The notes under the pieces: generated by a model
Told to the model about the DNA's origin: nothing
What the model saw: only the letters and a program-made list of their open reading frames with translations
Database searches by the model: none
Part shown: positions 48,432-58,052 of the stretch, piece after piece
Layout: each line of letters begins with the position of its first letter
How positions within the stretch are numbered: the first letter of the stretch is position 1
Assembly (NCBI GenBank): GCA_004295015.1
Contig: SHNE01000010.1
Location: forward strand, 1 to 64,000
Direction of reading: 5' to 3'
DNA length: 64,000 nucleotides
From: Bacteroidota bacterium
GTDB taxonomy: Bacteria > Bacteroidota > Bacteroidia > AKYH767-A > 2013-40CM-41-45
Translations under genes and position numbers: made by a program

Positions 48432-50126
48432 ATGGATCGTCGAGAATTTATAATTCCGGAAAAGCCCAAGCCGGCGAGGCAAGATTTTTCAAGGCTCTCC
48501 AGAACACAAACAGGACTCACACCTTATACCGGAAACTGGACAATCGAGGAAGTGAAGCACCTACTCAAGCGAACAATGTTTGGCGCAAGGAGAGATGATA
48601 TTAATTATTTTCTGGCTCAAAGCCCTGCGGCCTCAGTTGCTGAAATTCTTGAACAGATTAATCATCCGGCCTATGTTGAGCCGCCAATGCCTCTTAACAA
48701 CTATAACGCAACGGTGAATGATCCGAACTGTGCACTGGGTCAGCCCTGGCCCGGAACACCGGATTCAGTGGGTGGAATCAGTACTTATTCATCCAGAAAG
48801 AAAAGTTTAAAATCATGGTGGGTATCACAAATGTTAAACCAGCCAAGGAGTATTCGTGAAAAGATGCTTCTTTTTTGGTCCAACCATTTCGTGATAGAAC
48901 TGGATTCGGTTACTGTTTCTACCTACGTGTATAAATACGTAGCATTGCTCAGGCAGCATGCCATTGGTAATTTTAAAACCCTGACGAAGGAAGTTACCAT
49001 TAATTCGGCCATGCTCAAATACCTGAATGGCGAATTGAACAAGGCGAGTGCGCCAAATGAAAATTATGCGCGTGAGCTTCAGGAACTTTTTACTGTGGGA
49101 AAAGATGCAAATGGTTTACCTCCTTATACTGAAGATGATGTGAGGGCAGCTGCACGTGTACTCACTGGCTGGAGAAATGATTTGACCGGGGGTGTAAATT
49201 CTGCCAATGGATTCAATTCTTATTTTGATCCGACGAGGCACGACACTACGGATAAGCAATTTTCTGCTTTTTATTCTAATCAGGTTATAACAGGAATGTC
49301 AGGAGCACCTGCATCCGGAGAAGTTGACCTGTTGTTGAATATGATTTTCTCTAAAGACGAAGTCTCTCTCAACATTTGTAGGAAGTTGTACAATTGGTTC
49401 GTTTATTATGACATAGATGCCACTGTAGAGACTGACATAATCGTTCCTTTAGCGAATATTTTCAGAATGAATAATTACGATATCGTTCCGGTTCTTTCTG
49501 TACTGCTAAACAGCGAACACTTTTATGATGTATTAAACAGAGGATGTCTGATTAAAAGTCCGCTTGATTTTGCTGTTGGAATGAGCAGAGATTTTGCTGT
49601 TATATTTCCGGATGCAACAAATATTGCAACTCAATATTCTCAATGGGATCGAATACGCTCCCAGTCCTCCTTAATGCAGCAAGATCTTGGAGATCCACCG
49701 AATGTAGCCGGCTGGCAAGCCTATTATCAAACACCATTGTTTCATGAGTTATGGATAAATTCAGACACCTTACCGAAAAGAAATATTTTTTCGGATAGGA
49801 TGGCCAATACCGGATACACTGTAAGCGGACAAAAGATATGGGTTGATGTGGTAGCATACACAGAGACACTCACCAATCCATCTGATCCGATCACCTTAAT
49901 AGAGGAGGTGCTGGCCTTGCATTATTCAGTTGATACGGGAGTTAATCTTAGAAACTACTTGCTTTCTGTGCTATTATCAGGACAGGCTTCAAATTCGTAT
50001 TGGACCACAGCCTGGGATGATTATATAGGAAGTGCGGGCAATACAACGTATTACAATATAGTAAAAAGCCGATTGCAGACTTTTTATAAATACATCATGG
50101 ATCTTTCCGAATATCAACTCAGTTAA
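48432..50126 (+). CDS. DUF1800-domain protein
   Basis: A 564-residue protein with the DUF1800 pattern: TIEEVKHLLKRTMFGARRDD near the start, REKMLLFWSNHFV, NENYARELQELFTVG (active in family logos) and DPPNVAGWQAYYQTP. DUF1800 proteins form a widespread bacterial family normally encoded next to a DUF1501 protein, as here (nine bases downstream). No signal peptide is obvious in the charged N-terminus (MDRREFIIPEKPKP). The function is unproven. Confidence 0.88.
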   Translation: MDRREFIIPEKPKPARQDFSRLSRTQTGLTPYTGNWTIEEVKHLLKRTMFGARRDDINYFLAQSPAASVAEILEQINHPAYVEPPMPLNNYNATVNDPNCALGQPWPGTPDSVGGISTYSSRKKSLKSWWVSQMLNQPRSIREKMLLFWSNHFVIELDSVTVSTYVYKYVALLRQHAIGNFKTLTKEVTINSAMLKYLNGELNKASAPNENYARELQELFTVGKDANGLPPYTEDDVRAAARVLTGWRNDLTGGVNSANGFNSYFDPTRHDTTDKQFSAFYSNQVITGMSGAPASGEVDLLLNMIFSKDEVSLNICRKLYNWFVYYDIDATVETDIIVPLANIFRMNNYDIVPVLSVLLNSEHFYDVLNRGCLIKSPLDFAVGMSRDFAVIFPDATNIATQYSQWDRIRSQSSLMQQDLGDPPNVAGWQAYYQTPLFHELWINSDTLPKRNIFSDRMANTGYTVSGQKIWVDVVAYTETLTNPSDPITLIEEVLALHYSVDTGVNLRNYLLSVLLSGQASNSYWTTAWDDYIGSAGNTTYYNIVKSRLQTFYKYIMDLSEYQLS

Positions 50127-50135
50127 AATAATCAC

Positions 50136-51725
50136 ATGAAGAGAAGAGATTTCCTCCGCAAAACTGTGCCTGCAACTGTTCTACCTGGTTTATTGAATGG
50201 TTATTCCTTTAAAGCTTTTAGCTCGAGCCCACTGGTTCAGGCACTGGCAAATTCAGTACTTACTGATCATGTATTGGTACTAATACAATTGAATGGAGGT
50301 AACGATGGATTGAACACCGTGATACCATTGGACCAATATTCCAATCTTTCTGCAGCTCGTCCGAATTTATTAATTCCCGATACACAAGTTCTCCCATTAT
50401 ACGGGACAACAGCCACAGGATTGCATCCGTCTATGACAGGCATGCAGCAATTGTTCAATGATGGCAAGGTGTCAATTATACAGGGAGTCGGTTATCCCAG
50501 TCCTAATTTTTCCCATTTCCGATCTACAGATATATGGTTGACAGGTGCTGATACCAGTCAGGTATTAAGCAGCGGATGGGCCGGGCGCTATCTGAACTAT
50601 GAATATCCGAATTTTCCGACCGGATATCCGAATACTGCTATGCCGGATCCATTAGCATTACAAATCGGCTCAACCGTTTCGCTTGCACTGCAAGGACCGG
50701 CAGCAAGCATGGGAATGGCCATTTCAGATCCTACAAGTTTTTATAATTTGATTAATGGTATTCAGGATCCTGCTCCGAATACGCCGGCAGGGAAAGAACT
50801 AACATACATCAGACAGATATCACAACAATCGCAACAGTATTCGAGCGTAATTCTTGCTGCAGCAAATAACATCACACAGCAGAGTCCGAATTATCCTGCT
50901 ACAGGTGTAAACTCACTTTCAGATCAATTAAAAATTGTTTCGCGTTTGATAGCGGGCGGATTGAAAACACGGGTGTATATGGTAAACCTTGGAGGGTTTG
51001 ATACACATTCAGCACAAGTTGACAGTGGTAGTGCGGCGACCGGCGATCATGCAGAGTTGTTGACAAAATTATCTGTGGCAGTAAAAGCCTTTATGGATGA
51101 TTTGGATTTTCTGGGTATTGAAGACAGAGTAGTGGGCATGACATTTTCTGAATTTGGAAGACGCATCAAAGAAAATGCAAGCGATGGAACAGATCACGGT
51201 GCCGCTGCTCCAATGTTTGTTTTCGGGCAACCTGTGCAAAGCGGTTTAGTCGGTACGAATCCTGTTATTCCATCGACCGTTGCTGTGAGTGATAACGTTC
51301 CTATGCAGTATGATTTCAGATCAGTGTATGCATCAATTTTGGAAGATTGGTTCTGCGTACCGAACACTGATTTAAGTTCTATTCTGCTTAACAATTACCA
51401 GCACCTGCCATTGCTCCAAGCAGGATTGTGTTCAACAGTTGATACCCATGAGATCAACAGCGGTGCCGGAATTAATTTAATTTCTAATTATCCTAATCCG
51501 TTCTCAGACAGTACTTATATCACATTTAAGACCGGCGGTGGACATACGCTCGTTCAGATTTTTGACAGTGAAGGGCATCTTATCAAGACTCCAGTGGATG
51601 GCGAGTATGTAGCAGGAGAGCACAAAATCTGGTTCGAAAATGAGAATTACGCAAGTGGCTTGTATTATGCCCGTTTCCAGAATGGCACTGTTCAGCAGGT
51701 ACGAAACATGATGATCGCTAAGTAA
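50136..51725 (+). CDS. DUF1501-domain secreted protein with T9SS sorting tail
   Basis: A 529-residue protein starting MKRRDFLRKTVPATVLPGLL, a Tat-like RR start. The DUF1501 body has LIQLNGGNDGLNTVIP, ADTSQVLSSGWAGRYL, LGGFDTHSAQ and MTFSEFGRRIKEN. Its HGAAAPMFVFG segment matches alkaline-phosphatase-superfamily-like (sulfatase-like) folds. The C-terminus has SNYPNPFSDSTYITF and SGLYYARFQNGTVQQVRNMMI, a T9SS sorting domain, which is unusual because a Tat-like start and a T9SS tail occur together. It pairs with DUF1800 upstream. Confidence 0.87.
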   Translation: MKRRDFLRKTVPATVLPGLLNGYSFKAFSSSPLVQALANSVLTDHVLVLIQLNGGNDGLNTVIPLDQYSNLSAARPNLLIPDTQVLPLYGTTATGLHPSMTGMQQLFNDGKVSIIQGVGYPSPNFSHFRSTDIWLTGADTSQVLSSGWAGRYLNYEYPNFPTGYPNTAMPDPLALQIGSTVSLALQGPAASMGMAISDPTSFYNLINGIQDPAPNTPAGKELTYIRQISQQSQQYSSVILAAANNITQQSPNYPATGVNSLSDQLKIVSRLIAGGLKTRVYMVNLGGFDTHSAQVDSGSAATGDHAELLTKLSVAVKAFMDDLDFLGIEDRVVGMTFSEFGRRIKENASDGTDHGAAAPMFVFGQPVQSGLVGTNPVIPSTVAVSDNVPMQYDFRSVYASILEDWFCVPNTDLSSILLNNYQHLPLLQAGLCSTVDTHEINSGAGINLISNYPNPFSDSTYITFKTGGGHTLVQIFDSEGHLIKTPVDGEYVAGEHKIWFENENYASGLYYARFQNGTVQQVRNMMIAK

Positions 51726-51835
51726 ATTCCGGTTTTTCTAAAATCTCGCTGGCTGCTTAGGATTATTGATTTATAGTTTGCAGCTGTTTGAGGAATTATT
51801 TGCAATTTGCCCTTTCAAAATTCTAATTATAAAGA

Positions 51836-52603
51836 ATGAGCGAAAGAGCAGAAGCCTTTGAAAGGCTTGCAGTCATTTTAGATGAGTTGCGTGAAAAATG
51901 TCCGTGGGATAAGAAGCAAACCATGGATTCCCTCCGACATTTAACGATCGAAGAGACCTATGAGTTGGCCGATGCCATCATGGAAAAAAATCTTCCGGAG
52001 GTAAAGAAAGAGTTAGGCGATATTTTATTGCACATCATGTTTTATGCTAAGATCGCCGATGAGCAGAATATTTTCACGCTCGCTGAGGTGATACATACAC
52101 AGTGTGAGAAAATGATTAGCAGGCATCCGCATGTTTATGGAGACGTAAAAGTTCAGGATGAACATGAAGTCAAACAGAATTGGGAAAAACTTAAGCTGAA
52201 GGAAGGCAATGATTCTGTACTGGGAGGTGTTCCTAAGACCTTGCCATCAATGATTAAAGCCATTCGTATTCAAGAGAAGGCGAGAGGTGTTGGTTTTGAC
52301 TGGGAAAAGCCTGAGCAGGTTTGGGACAAAGTCATCGAAGAGATGGAAGAGTTTTTACATGAGACCAAGGTGGGAAATCATCAGAAGTCAGAAGAAGAGT
52401 TTGGAGATTTGATTTTTGCCTTAATCAATTATGCACGATTTAAAAATATTAATCCGGAGGAGGCATTAGAACGAACGAACAAGAAATTTATAAAGCGCTT
52501 TCAGTATTTAGAGAAGTCAGTTAAAGAGAGGGGCTTGCAATTGAGTGAAATGACCTTGGCTGAGATGGATGTTTATTGGAATGAGGCCAAGAAGCTTTCA
52601 TAA
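51836..52603 (+). CDS. mazG: Nucleoside triphosphate pyrophosphohydrolase MazG
   Basis: A 255-residue protein with two MazG helical domains. The first carries EKCPWDKKQTMDSLRHLTIEE, of which CPWD..Q.H/LTIEE is typical, and the Mg-binding EExxE/ELGD pattern (KKELGDILLHIMFYA). The second has EEMEEFLHE and EEFGDLIFALINYARF. It hydrolyses NTPs to monophosphates and PPi in the cytosol, limiting (p)ppGpp-like and damaged nucleotides. It stands alone before the peroxiredoxin gene. Confidence 0.94.
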   Translation: MSERAEAFERLAVILDELREKCPWDKKQTMDSLRHLTIEETYELADAIMEKNLPEVKKELGDILLHIMFYAKIADEQNIFTLAEVIHTQCEKMISRHPHVYGDVKVQDEHEVKQNWEKLKLKEGNDSVLGGVPKTLPSMIKAIRIQEKARGVGFDWEKPEQVWDKVIEEMEEFLHETKVGNHQKSEEEFGDLIFALINYARFKNINPEEALERTNKKFIKRFQYLEKSVKERGLQLSEMTLAEMDVYWNEAKKLS

Positions 52604-52667
52604 AGAGGAATGCAGAACTTTGCAGGTGGGTTTATTGCAAGACTAAAATATTCAGGAATTATTTCCG

Positions 52668-52675
52668 TATCTTTG
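52668..52675 (+). promoter_or_regulatory. Candidate -7 box (TATCTTTG) upstream of the peroxiredoxin
   Basis: TATCTTTGCAGAC contains an exact TAnnTTTG match 35 nt before the ATG. A TTG at the right -33 distance is not evident. Confidence 0.5.
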
Positions 52676-52709
52676 CAGACTCAAATTTCCACCTTAAATT
52701 TTATAAATT

Positions 52710-53177
52710 ATGTTACAAGTAGGACAAAAAGCACCTGATTTTAAATTACTTAACACTGAGAAAGCCGAAGTGAGTTTATCGGATCTCAAGGGAAAAAACG
52801 TAGTGTTGTTTTTCTTCCCAATGGCATGGACCGGGGCATGTACCAAGGAAATGTGTGCGATACAAGACGATTATTCAGCCTACAAGAATATGGGTGCTGA
52901 GGTGATCGGTATATCTGTAGATAGTTTTTTTGCATTGAAACACTTTGCGACTGACCAAAAACTGGGCTTCACTTTGCTATCTGATTTTAACAAGGAAGTG
53001 ATCAAAGCCTATGACATGGTTCAGAGTGAATTTGCTTTTGGTTATAAGAATGTGGCTAAACGAGCTACACTTGTGTTGGACAAAGAAGGAGTGATTCGCT
53101 TTATGGAAATCCTTCCATCTCCGGGAGATTTTCCTAATATGGATGCAATCAAAGCTGCTGTTAAGTCACTCAACTAA
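52710..53177 (+). CDS. Peroxiredoxin (AhpC/TSA, AhpE/BCP-like)
   Basis: A 155-residue thioredoxin-fold peroxidase. The peroxidatic Cys C44 is in PMAWTGACTKEMC with T41, and a second Cys is at C49. The conserved Arg lies in the KRATLVLDKEGVIRF strand. It reduces hydroperoxides in the cytosol. The C49 position resembles the CxxxxC pattern of atypical BCP-type enzymes, but whether an intramolecular disulfide forms is untested. It is convergent with the ZIP transporter gene. Confidence 0.9.
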   Translation: MLQVGQKAPDFKLLNTEKAEVSLSDLKGKNVVLFFFPMAWTGACTKEMCAIQDDYSAYKNMGAEVIGISVDSFFALKHFATDQKLGFTLLSDFNKEVIKAYDMVQSEFAFGYKNVAKRATLVLDKEGVIRFMEILPSPGDFPNMDAIKAAVKSLN

Positions 53178-53208
53178 GAGCAGAATAAGGATACAAAGAG
53201 TTTAAGTT

Positions 53209-53255
53209 ATTTGCCACAAATGCACGAATATTTTATTTGAGTTTTTGTGGCAAAT
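53209..53255. repeat. Perfect 12-bp inverted repeat between convergent genes
   Basis: ATTTGCCACAAA (53209-53220) and TTTGTGGCAAAT (53244-53255) are exact inverse complements around a 23-nt AT-rich spacer. No long T-run follows either arm, so it is not a classic terminator. The TTTGTGGC-type core recalls short intergenic repeats I have seen in other Bacteroidota, but no second copy was noticed here. Confidence 0.5.
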
Positions 53256-53278
53256 TTATTTCAGGAGGCAGCGCTTGT

Positions 53279-53995
53279 TCAGACTAAAAATACCAAAGCA
53301 GCACCCAGGAGAATTACAATAAACTTATAGTAATTGAAGCGATGCCCTTCTGAAGACTCAAATAGAATCGTTGTGGATATATGGAGAAAAATACCGATCA
53401 CAATTGCCATCAGACGATCGTAATACATTGAAATATCGAATGCTGAAGAGGCATTAAGCATATTGCTGCTCCATGCACCTGCCGGCGCCATTGAGGCAAA
53501 GATCATCAGGAAGAAGAGAGTCCGGGTGCGACTTACGCCCGAGTCAAGAAGCATTGTTGCCAGTGCAATTGCAACCGGGATATGATGCAGAATGATTCCG
53601 GCGAGCAAGCTGATCTCGACACTTTCATTATTGAACCTTTGGACAAGTGGAATTCCTTCAAGAAAGCTATGGAGACAAAGTCCGAGCATCATGCCATAAG
53701 GGAATGCGGCATTTTCATGTTTGTGCACGTGCATGTGTCCATGTTCGATTCCTTCAGAGAAAATTTCCAGCAATATCTGTATGAAAAATCCGAGTAAAAC
53801 AAAGGCACCGATAAAATGATCTTCATTGGTGTAGATGCTAGGTATTAAATGCATCACAGTTAATGCAAACAAAAAGGCTCCACTGAATGCAAGTAATAAT
53901 TTAAGTCCTTTTCTGTTGATTTTTTTAAATGCAAAAACTGATGCGCCACTCAGTACAATGCTGAAGAAAAGAAGAAGGTAAGAGAGTAGTTGCAT
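53279..53995 (-). CDS. ZIP-family metal transporter
   Basis: A 238-residue protein with about eight helices. TM4 contains HSFLEGIPL and TM5 contains HHIPVAIAL, the two metal-site motifs of ZIP proteins. A His-rich loop (EHGHMHVHKHENA) links TM3 and TM4. It moves Zn(2+), Fe(2+) or related ions into the cytosol. The metal cannot be chosen from sequence. The gene is single and convergent with the peroxiredoxin. Confidence 0.9.
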   Translation of the reverse strand: MQLLSYLLLFFSIVLSGASVFAFKKINRKGLKLLLAFSGAFLFALTVMHLIPSIYTNEDHFIGAFVLLGFFIQILLEIFSEGIEHGHMHVHKHENAAFPYGMMLGLCLHSFLEGIPLVQRFNNESVEISLLAGIILHHIPVAIALATMLLDSGVSRTRTLFFLMIFASMAPAGAWSSNMLNASSAFDISMYYDRLMAIVIGIFLHISTTILFESSEGHRFNYYKFIVILLGAALVFLV

Positions 53996-54091
53996 TCAGG
54001 CTAATGTATTTATCAATTCAGGAACTGTTCCTTGCATTCAAAGGTAGAATTTTTTAGTTCAGTTTTTAGACCTGTATCTAATCCGAATTGA

Positions 54092-54862
54092 TTAGTTTTT
54101 TTTGGTCAGAAATATCATTCGATCGGATTCTGAAGGGTCGTATTTGTCCAGGTTATAATTACCAAAAGTCGATATTAATTTTAAATCCAGTCTTTTAAAG
54201 TATGATTCAAACTCCGCTTGTCCAACGAGAGCCACATGCTCTTCGTAGGTATAATTGATATTATTGTCGGTGAATTTAATTTCTTTAATGACCCGTTCAT
54301 CTGTCAGTTTTTTTTCGATATGAAAGCTAATATCGTCGACAATTTTTTCGTAGGTCATGTCTCCGGCATCAATAATTTTTCTTGTATTGAAATAATCGAT
54401 TATGAACAAACCTCCTTGTTTTAGCGCAGCAACATGCGATTGCAGGCAACGGAAATTATCATGTGCTTTATCAAAGTATCCAAAGCTGCTAAACAAATTT
54501 AATACAAGATCGAAATAATTAGTCCGGAAAAGTTCACGCATATCATGAAGGTAAAAGTGCAGAGTGTCATTTTCCATCTTCAGATTATGTTTGATACTTT
54601 GTTCCGAGAGATCATAGCCTGTTACATCAAATCCCTTTTTATTCAGGTAGAGTGAATGCCTTCCTTTTCCACAAGCTACATCTAGAATTTTTGAACCTTG
54701 TGAGAGTTTAATATGTGAAATCAGCTTGTCAAGAAAAATTTCGGCTTCTGTTTCATCACGTTCTTTATAAAGAATATGATAGTAGGGAGAATCGAACCAT
54801 GTCTCGAACCAATCTTTTTTGTCGCCTGTATTGGCTACCATTGGTTTAACTTTGGAGATCAT
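54092..54862 (-). CDS. Class I SAM-dependent methyltransferase
   Basis: A 256-residue Rossmann methyltransferase. Motif I is ILDVACGKGRHSLYL and the post-I acidic residue is in VTGYDLSEQS. NLFSSFGYF is a motif IV-like segment and the C-terminal part has RLDLKLISTFGNYNL. An N-terminal WFETWFDSPYYHILYKERD stretch is shared with Bacteroidota proteins of unknown substrate. Both ATG 54862 and the internal ATG seven residues on are possible starts. It follows the sodium symporter gene by 45 bp. Confidence 0.87.
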   Translation of the reverse strand: MISKVKPMVANTGDKKDWFETWFDSPYYHILYKERDETEAEIFLDKLISHIKLSQGSKILDVACGKGRHSLYLNKKGFDVTGYDLSEQSIKHNLKMENDTLHFYLHDMRELFRTNYFDLVLNLFSSFGYFDKAHDNFRCLQSHVAALKQGGLFIIDYFNTRKIIDAGDMTYEKIVDDISFHIEKKLTDERVIKEIKFTDNNINYTYEEHVALVGQAEFESYFKRLDLKLISTFGNYNLDKYDPSESDRMIFLTKKN

Positions 54863-54907
54863 GATATTAATTTTTATTTCGTTTAGATTTAGTTGAATAT
54901 AGGTTAT

Positions 54908-56686
54908 TTAATCTGCAAAAATCTTTGTTGATTTTATTTTCAGAACCATTAGATAACCGCTTAGCAAAGCAATTGCGAAACTGATTAATGCTTCATTCCA
55001 TTCATGGAAAATAAATTTCCCTGTTCCGATGAGAATAGAATAAGTCATTACGACAGCGAATAACCAGCAGAGCACCAATCCTGTCATTCTCGATGCAGTT
55101 TTAGGCAAAGTTAATGATTCTCTTACCGGGGTCCACCAACCTTCCGGTTTAACTTTTTTATAGAATGCCTGGAGCGTTTTGGAGTCTTCCGGTTTTGTGA
55201 GGTACATTACACTAATCCAGGCGACTGTGGTAAATCCGACTGTGAGAAAGAAGCTATTAGGGAATTCGAGGTTGAAAACGTAACGGGTGAGGGTATAGCC
55301 AATAAATGGAGCAAGAGTTGCGGCAATTTCAGTCCATGCATTAATCCTCCACCAGTACCAGCGGAGAATGAGAACCAATCCTAGTCCTGCACCACATTCA
55401 ATAATAAAACTCCATACACCGCTAATAGTGGTAATTTGAGTGGTAGCAAAAAGTGCAACAGCCATTGCAAGGAAAGTCACGATACGACTGATTCGAATGT
55501 AGTGTTTCTGGGCTTGTTCTTCTGAGGAGAATTGCTCCGAAGGTTTGATGAATCGTTTGTAAAAATCATTAACGAGATAACTGGTACCCCAATTTAGTTG
55601 TGTGCTTATTGTGCTCATGTAGGCTGCCAGAAACGCAACAAGCAACAAACCTTTGAGTCCGGGCGGTAGAAATTCTTTCATGGCCATAACGTATCCTAAC
55701 TTTTTATCAGCATAAGACAAATCAGGATATAACACAATAGCACAGAGACCTACAATAATCCACGGCCAGGGACGAAGACAATAATGTGCAATCTGAAAAA
55801 AGAGTGTGGCGAAAATAGAGTGTTTTTCGTTCTTAGCACTCATCATTCTTTGTGCAATGTATCCACCACCACCCGGCTCCGCACCGGGATACCAGCTAGC
55901 CCACCATTGTACAGAAATGTAGGCGAGGAATGTGCCTAAGGAAATTGTTAAAGTACTTGCAATTTGACCGGCACTCGTTACTTCACCAATCCTCGGAAAA
56001 AATTCCATGGACCAGGCAGGTAATTGTGATTTCAGGCCATCGATACCACCGATTTTCTCGGAGGCAAGGACAAGTACGGCAAGTATTATACAACCTGTCA
56101 TTGCAATTACGAACTGTACCATATCCGTTATAGCCACGCCCCATAAGCCACTCATAGCAGCATATAGAGATGTAAGTATCATGGCACCTGCTACATAATA
56201 AAGTGCATGTTCATCAGAGATACCAAAAAATATTTTCAGGATAGCTATCAAGGCTACATTCACCCATCCAACAATAATTGAATTCATGAATAGTCCTAAA
56301 TACAATGATTTAAATCCTCGCAAAAATGCCGCTGCTTTTCCGCTATAGCGAAATTCTATCAACTCGACTTCGGTTAATACTTCTGCTCTTCGCCATAGAC
56401 GTGAGAAGAAGAATGTTGTGAGCATTCCACCAAAGAGAAAATTCCACCAAAGCCAATTTCCGGAAATCCCACTTTGTCCGACCAGTTCATTCACAGCTAA
56501 AGGAGTATCGGCAGCAAAAGTTGTTGCAACCATCGACGTTCCTGCAATCCACCAAGGGAGATTGCGACCACCAAGGAAAAAATCGCTCATGCTCGCACTA
56601 GCTTTATTTTTGTAGTAGAGCCCGATAGCAAGGGAAAGCAATAAGTACAAAGCAATGATAATCCAATCAATAAGGTCGAGAACCAT
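54908..56686 (-). CDS. Sodium:solute symporter family protein
   Basis: A 592-residue protein with about fifteen helices. FFLGGRNLPWWIAGTSMVATTFAADTPL (named in part) is the SSS N-terminal signature, and WYPGAEPGGGGYIAQRMMSAKNE is in the loop before TM6-7. The size and the GGGGYIAQRM loop fit Na+/galactose- or Na+/proline-like cotransporters. It couples Na+ entry to uptake of an unknown solute. It is divergent from corA across 157 bp. Confidence 0.9.
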   Translation of the reverse strand: MVLDLIDWIIIALYLLLSLAIGLYYKNKASASMSDFFLGGRNLPWWIAGTSMVATTFAADTPLAVNELVGQSGISGNWLWWNFLFGGMLTTFFFSRLWRRAEVLTEVELIEFRYSGKAAAFLRGFKSLYLGLFMNSIIVGWVNVALIAILKIFFGISDEHALYYVAGAMILTSLYAAMSGLWGVAITDMVQFVIAMTGCIILAVLVLASEKIGGIDGLKSQLPAWSMEFFPRIGEVTSAGQIASTLTISLGTFLAYISVQWWASWYPGAEPGGGGYIAQRMMSAKNEKHSIFATLFFQIAHYCLRPWPWIIVGLCAIVLYPDLSYADKKLGYVMAMKEFLPPGLKGLLLVAFLAAYMSTISTQLNWGTSYLVNDFYKRFIKPSEQFSSEEQAQKHYIRISRIVTFLAMAVALFATTQITTISGVWSFIIECGAGLGLVLILRWYWWRINAWTEIAATLAPFIGYTLTRYVFNLEFPNSFFLTVGFTTVAWISVMYLTKPEDSKTLQAFYKKVKPEGWWTPVRESLTLPKTASRMTGLVLCWLFAVVMTYSILIGTGKFIFHEWNEALISFAIALLSGYLMVLKIKSTKIFAD

Positions 56687-56843
56687 ATGAATTTTGATGG
56701 TTTAGGTGAACGTTAGAAGGCAATGAAAAGCATTCGACTGAAGAACATTTGTTTTCCTTTCTTAATTGATCAAATGTGTCTATTTTTAACATCTTCAAAC
56801 CAAGTATTTGTTGAAATTATCAACAATGGCAGTTGAATAGCTC

Positions 56844-57974
56844 ATGAGAAACAGATCATCGTCCAGAAAATCCAAGAAAGCAAGGAGGAAACGCCATTCG
56901 CCTCCGGGTTCATCTCCCGGTCTCATCCATCTGGAACCAGATGCTTTGAAACCCATCATTAACACCTTCGTCTATGCGGCAGGGGAATGTCAGGAGAATC
57001 AATTAAGGACGACTGAAGAAATCAGCAAGCAATTACAAGCAGCTCCGGACAAATTTCATTGGATTGATGTACATGGTTTCGGTGATCAATTATTCCTGGA
57101 GCAATTGGCAGATAGCTTTGGAATTCATCGCTTGCAAATTGAAGATGTGGTAAACGGATACCAAAGGCCGAAGGTAGAAGAGCAGAAAAATTATCTCTTC
57201 ATCGTGTCGAGAGTACTTGAAGAGAAAGAGGCACGATTGGTGAATGGACAGCTGAGTATTTTTTTGGGTCCAAACTTTGTGTTGACTTTTCAGGAGATGT
57301 ATGAAGATGTGCTGGAGCCTGTAAGGGTCAGACTCAGGCATGGAAAAGGGCTCATTCGTACTTCAGGTTCGGGTTATTTAGCCTATGCATTGATGGATAC
57401 CGTCATCGATAATTATTTTCCAATATTAGAGCGAATGGGAGAACAACTTGATCAATTGGAAGAAGAGCTTATAGAAAGTCCATCGAGAGAATCCTTAGAT
57501 CAGGTATTGTCGATTAAAAGGGAGCTTATTGCAGTTCGACGTGCTATATGGAGTGAACGGGATAAGCTGAATGAGATTTTGCGAAGCACACTAGATTTCT
57601 TCACAGATCAGAGTCGTGTTTACATCAGAGATACTTACGATCATACGATTCAGATATTGGATATTGTAGACAGTTATAAAGAAGTCACGGCATCCTTAAT
57701 GGATGTTTACCATTCGAGTGTGAGTAACAAACTGAATCAGGTGATGAAAGTCCTTACAATAATCTCCACCATTTTCATTCCACTCACATTTATTGTTGGA
57801 GTTTACGGTATGAACTTCGCAAGAGAAAACCCGGTTGATGGCAGCCCTCTCTTGTTAAATATGCCTGAACTTTATTCCCCCTACGGTTATATTGGAGTGC
57901 TCGTTGTAATGTTAGTAATAGTTATTCTCCAGGTTATTTTCTTCTTTAAAAAAGGATGGTTGACGCGAAGTTAG
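56844..57974 (+). CDS. corA: Magnesium/cobalt transport protein CorA
   Basis: A 376-residue protein with a disordered basic N-terminus (about 1-30, Arg/Lys/Ser rich). A large cytosolic alpha/beta funnel domain is followed by two C-terminal helices with the GVYGMNF signature (the GMN motif). A short MPELYSPYGY loop lies between the helices. It forms pentameric Mg(2+) channels in the inner membrane. The basic N-terminal extension is longer than the usual CorA start. Confidence 0.94.
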   Translation: MRNRSSSRKSKKARRKRHSPPGSSPGLIHLEPDALKPIINTFVYAAGECQENQLRTTEEISKQLQAAPDKFHWIDVHGFGDQLFLEQLADSFGIHRLQIEDVVNGYQRPKVEEQKNYLFIVSRVLEEKEARLVNGQLSIFLGPNFVLTFQEMYEDVLEPVRVRLRHGKGLIRTSGSGYLAYALMDTVIDNYFPILERMGEQLDQLEEELIESPSRESLDQVLSIKRELIAVRRAIWSERDKLNEILRSTLDFFTDQSRVYIRDTYDHTIQILDIVDSYKEVTASLMDVYHSSVSNKLNQVMKVLTIISTIFIPLTFIVGVYGMNFARENPVDGSPLLLNMPELYSPYGYIGVLVVMLVIVILQVIFFFKKGWLTRS

Positions 57975-58052
57975 TTAACCTGAAATTAATCAATCAATGA
58001 ATGTAGAACCGGTACATGTAATTTATCGGTTAAATAGTATAAAAAAAGCATA

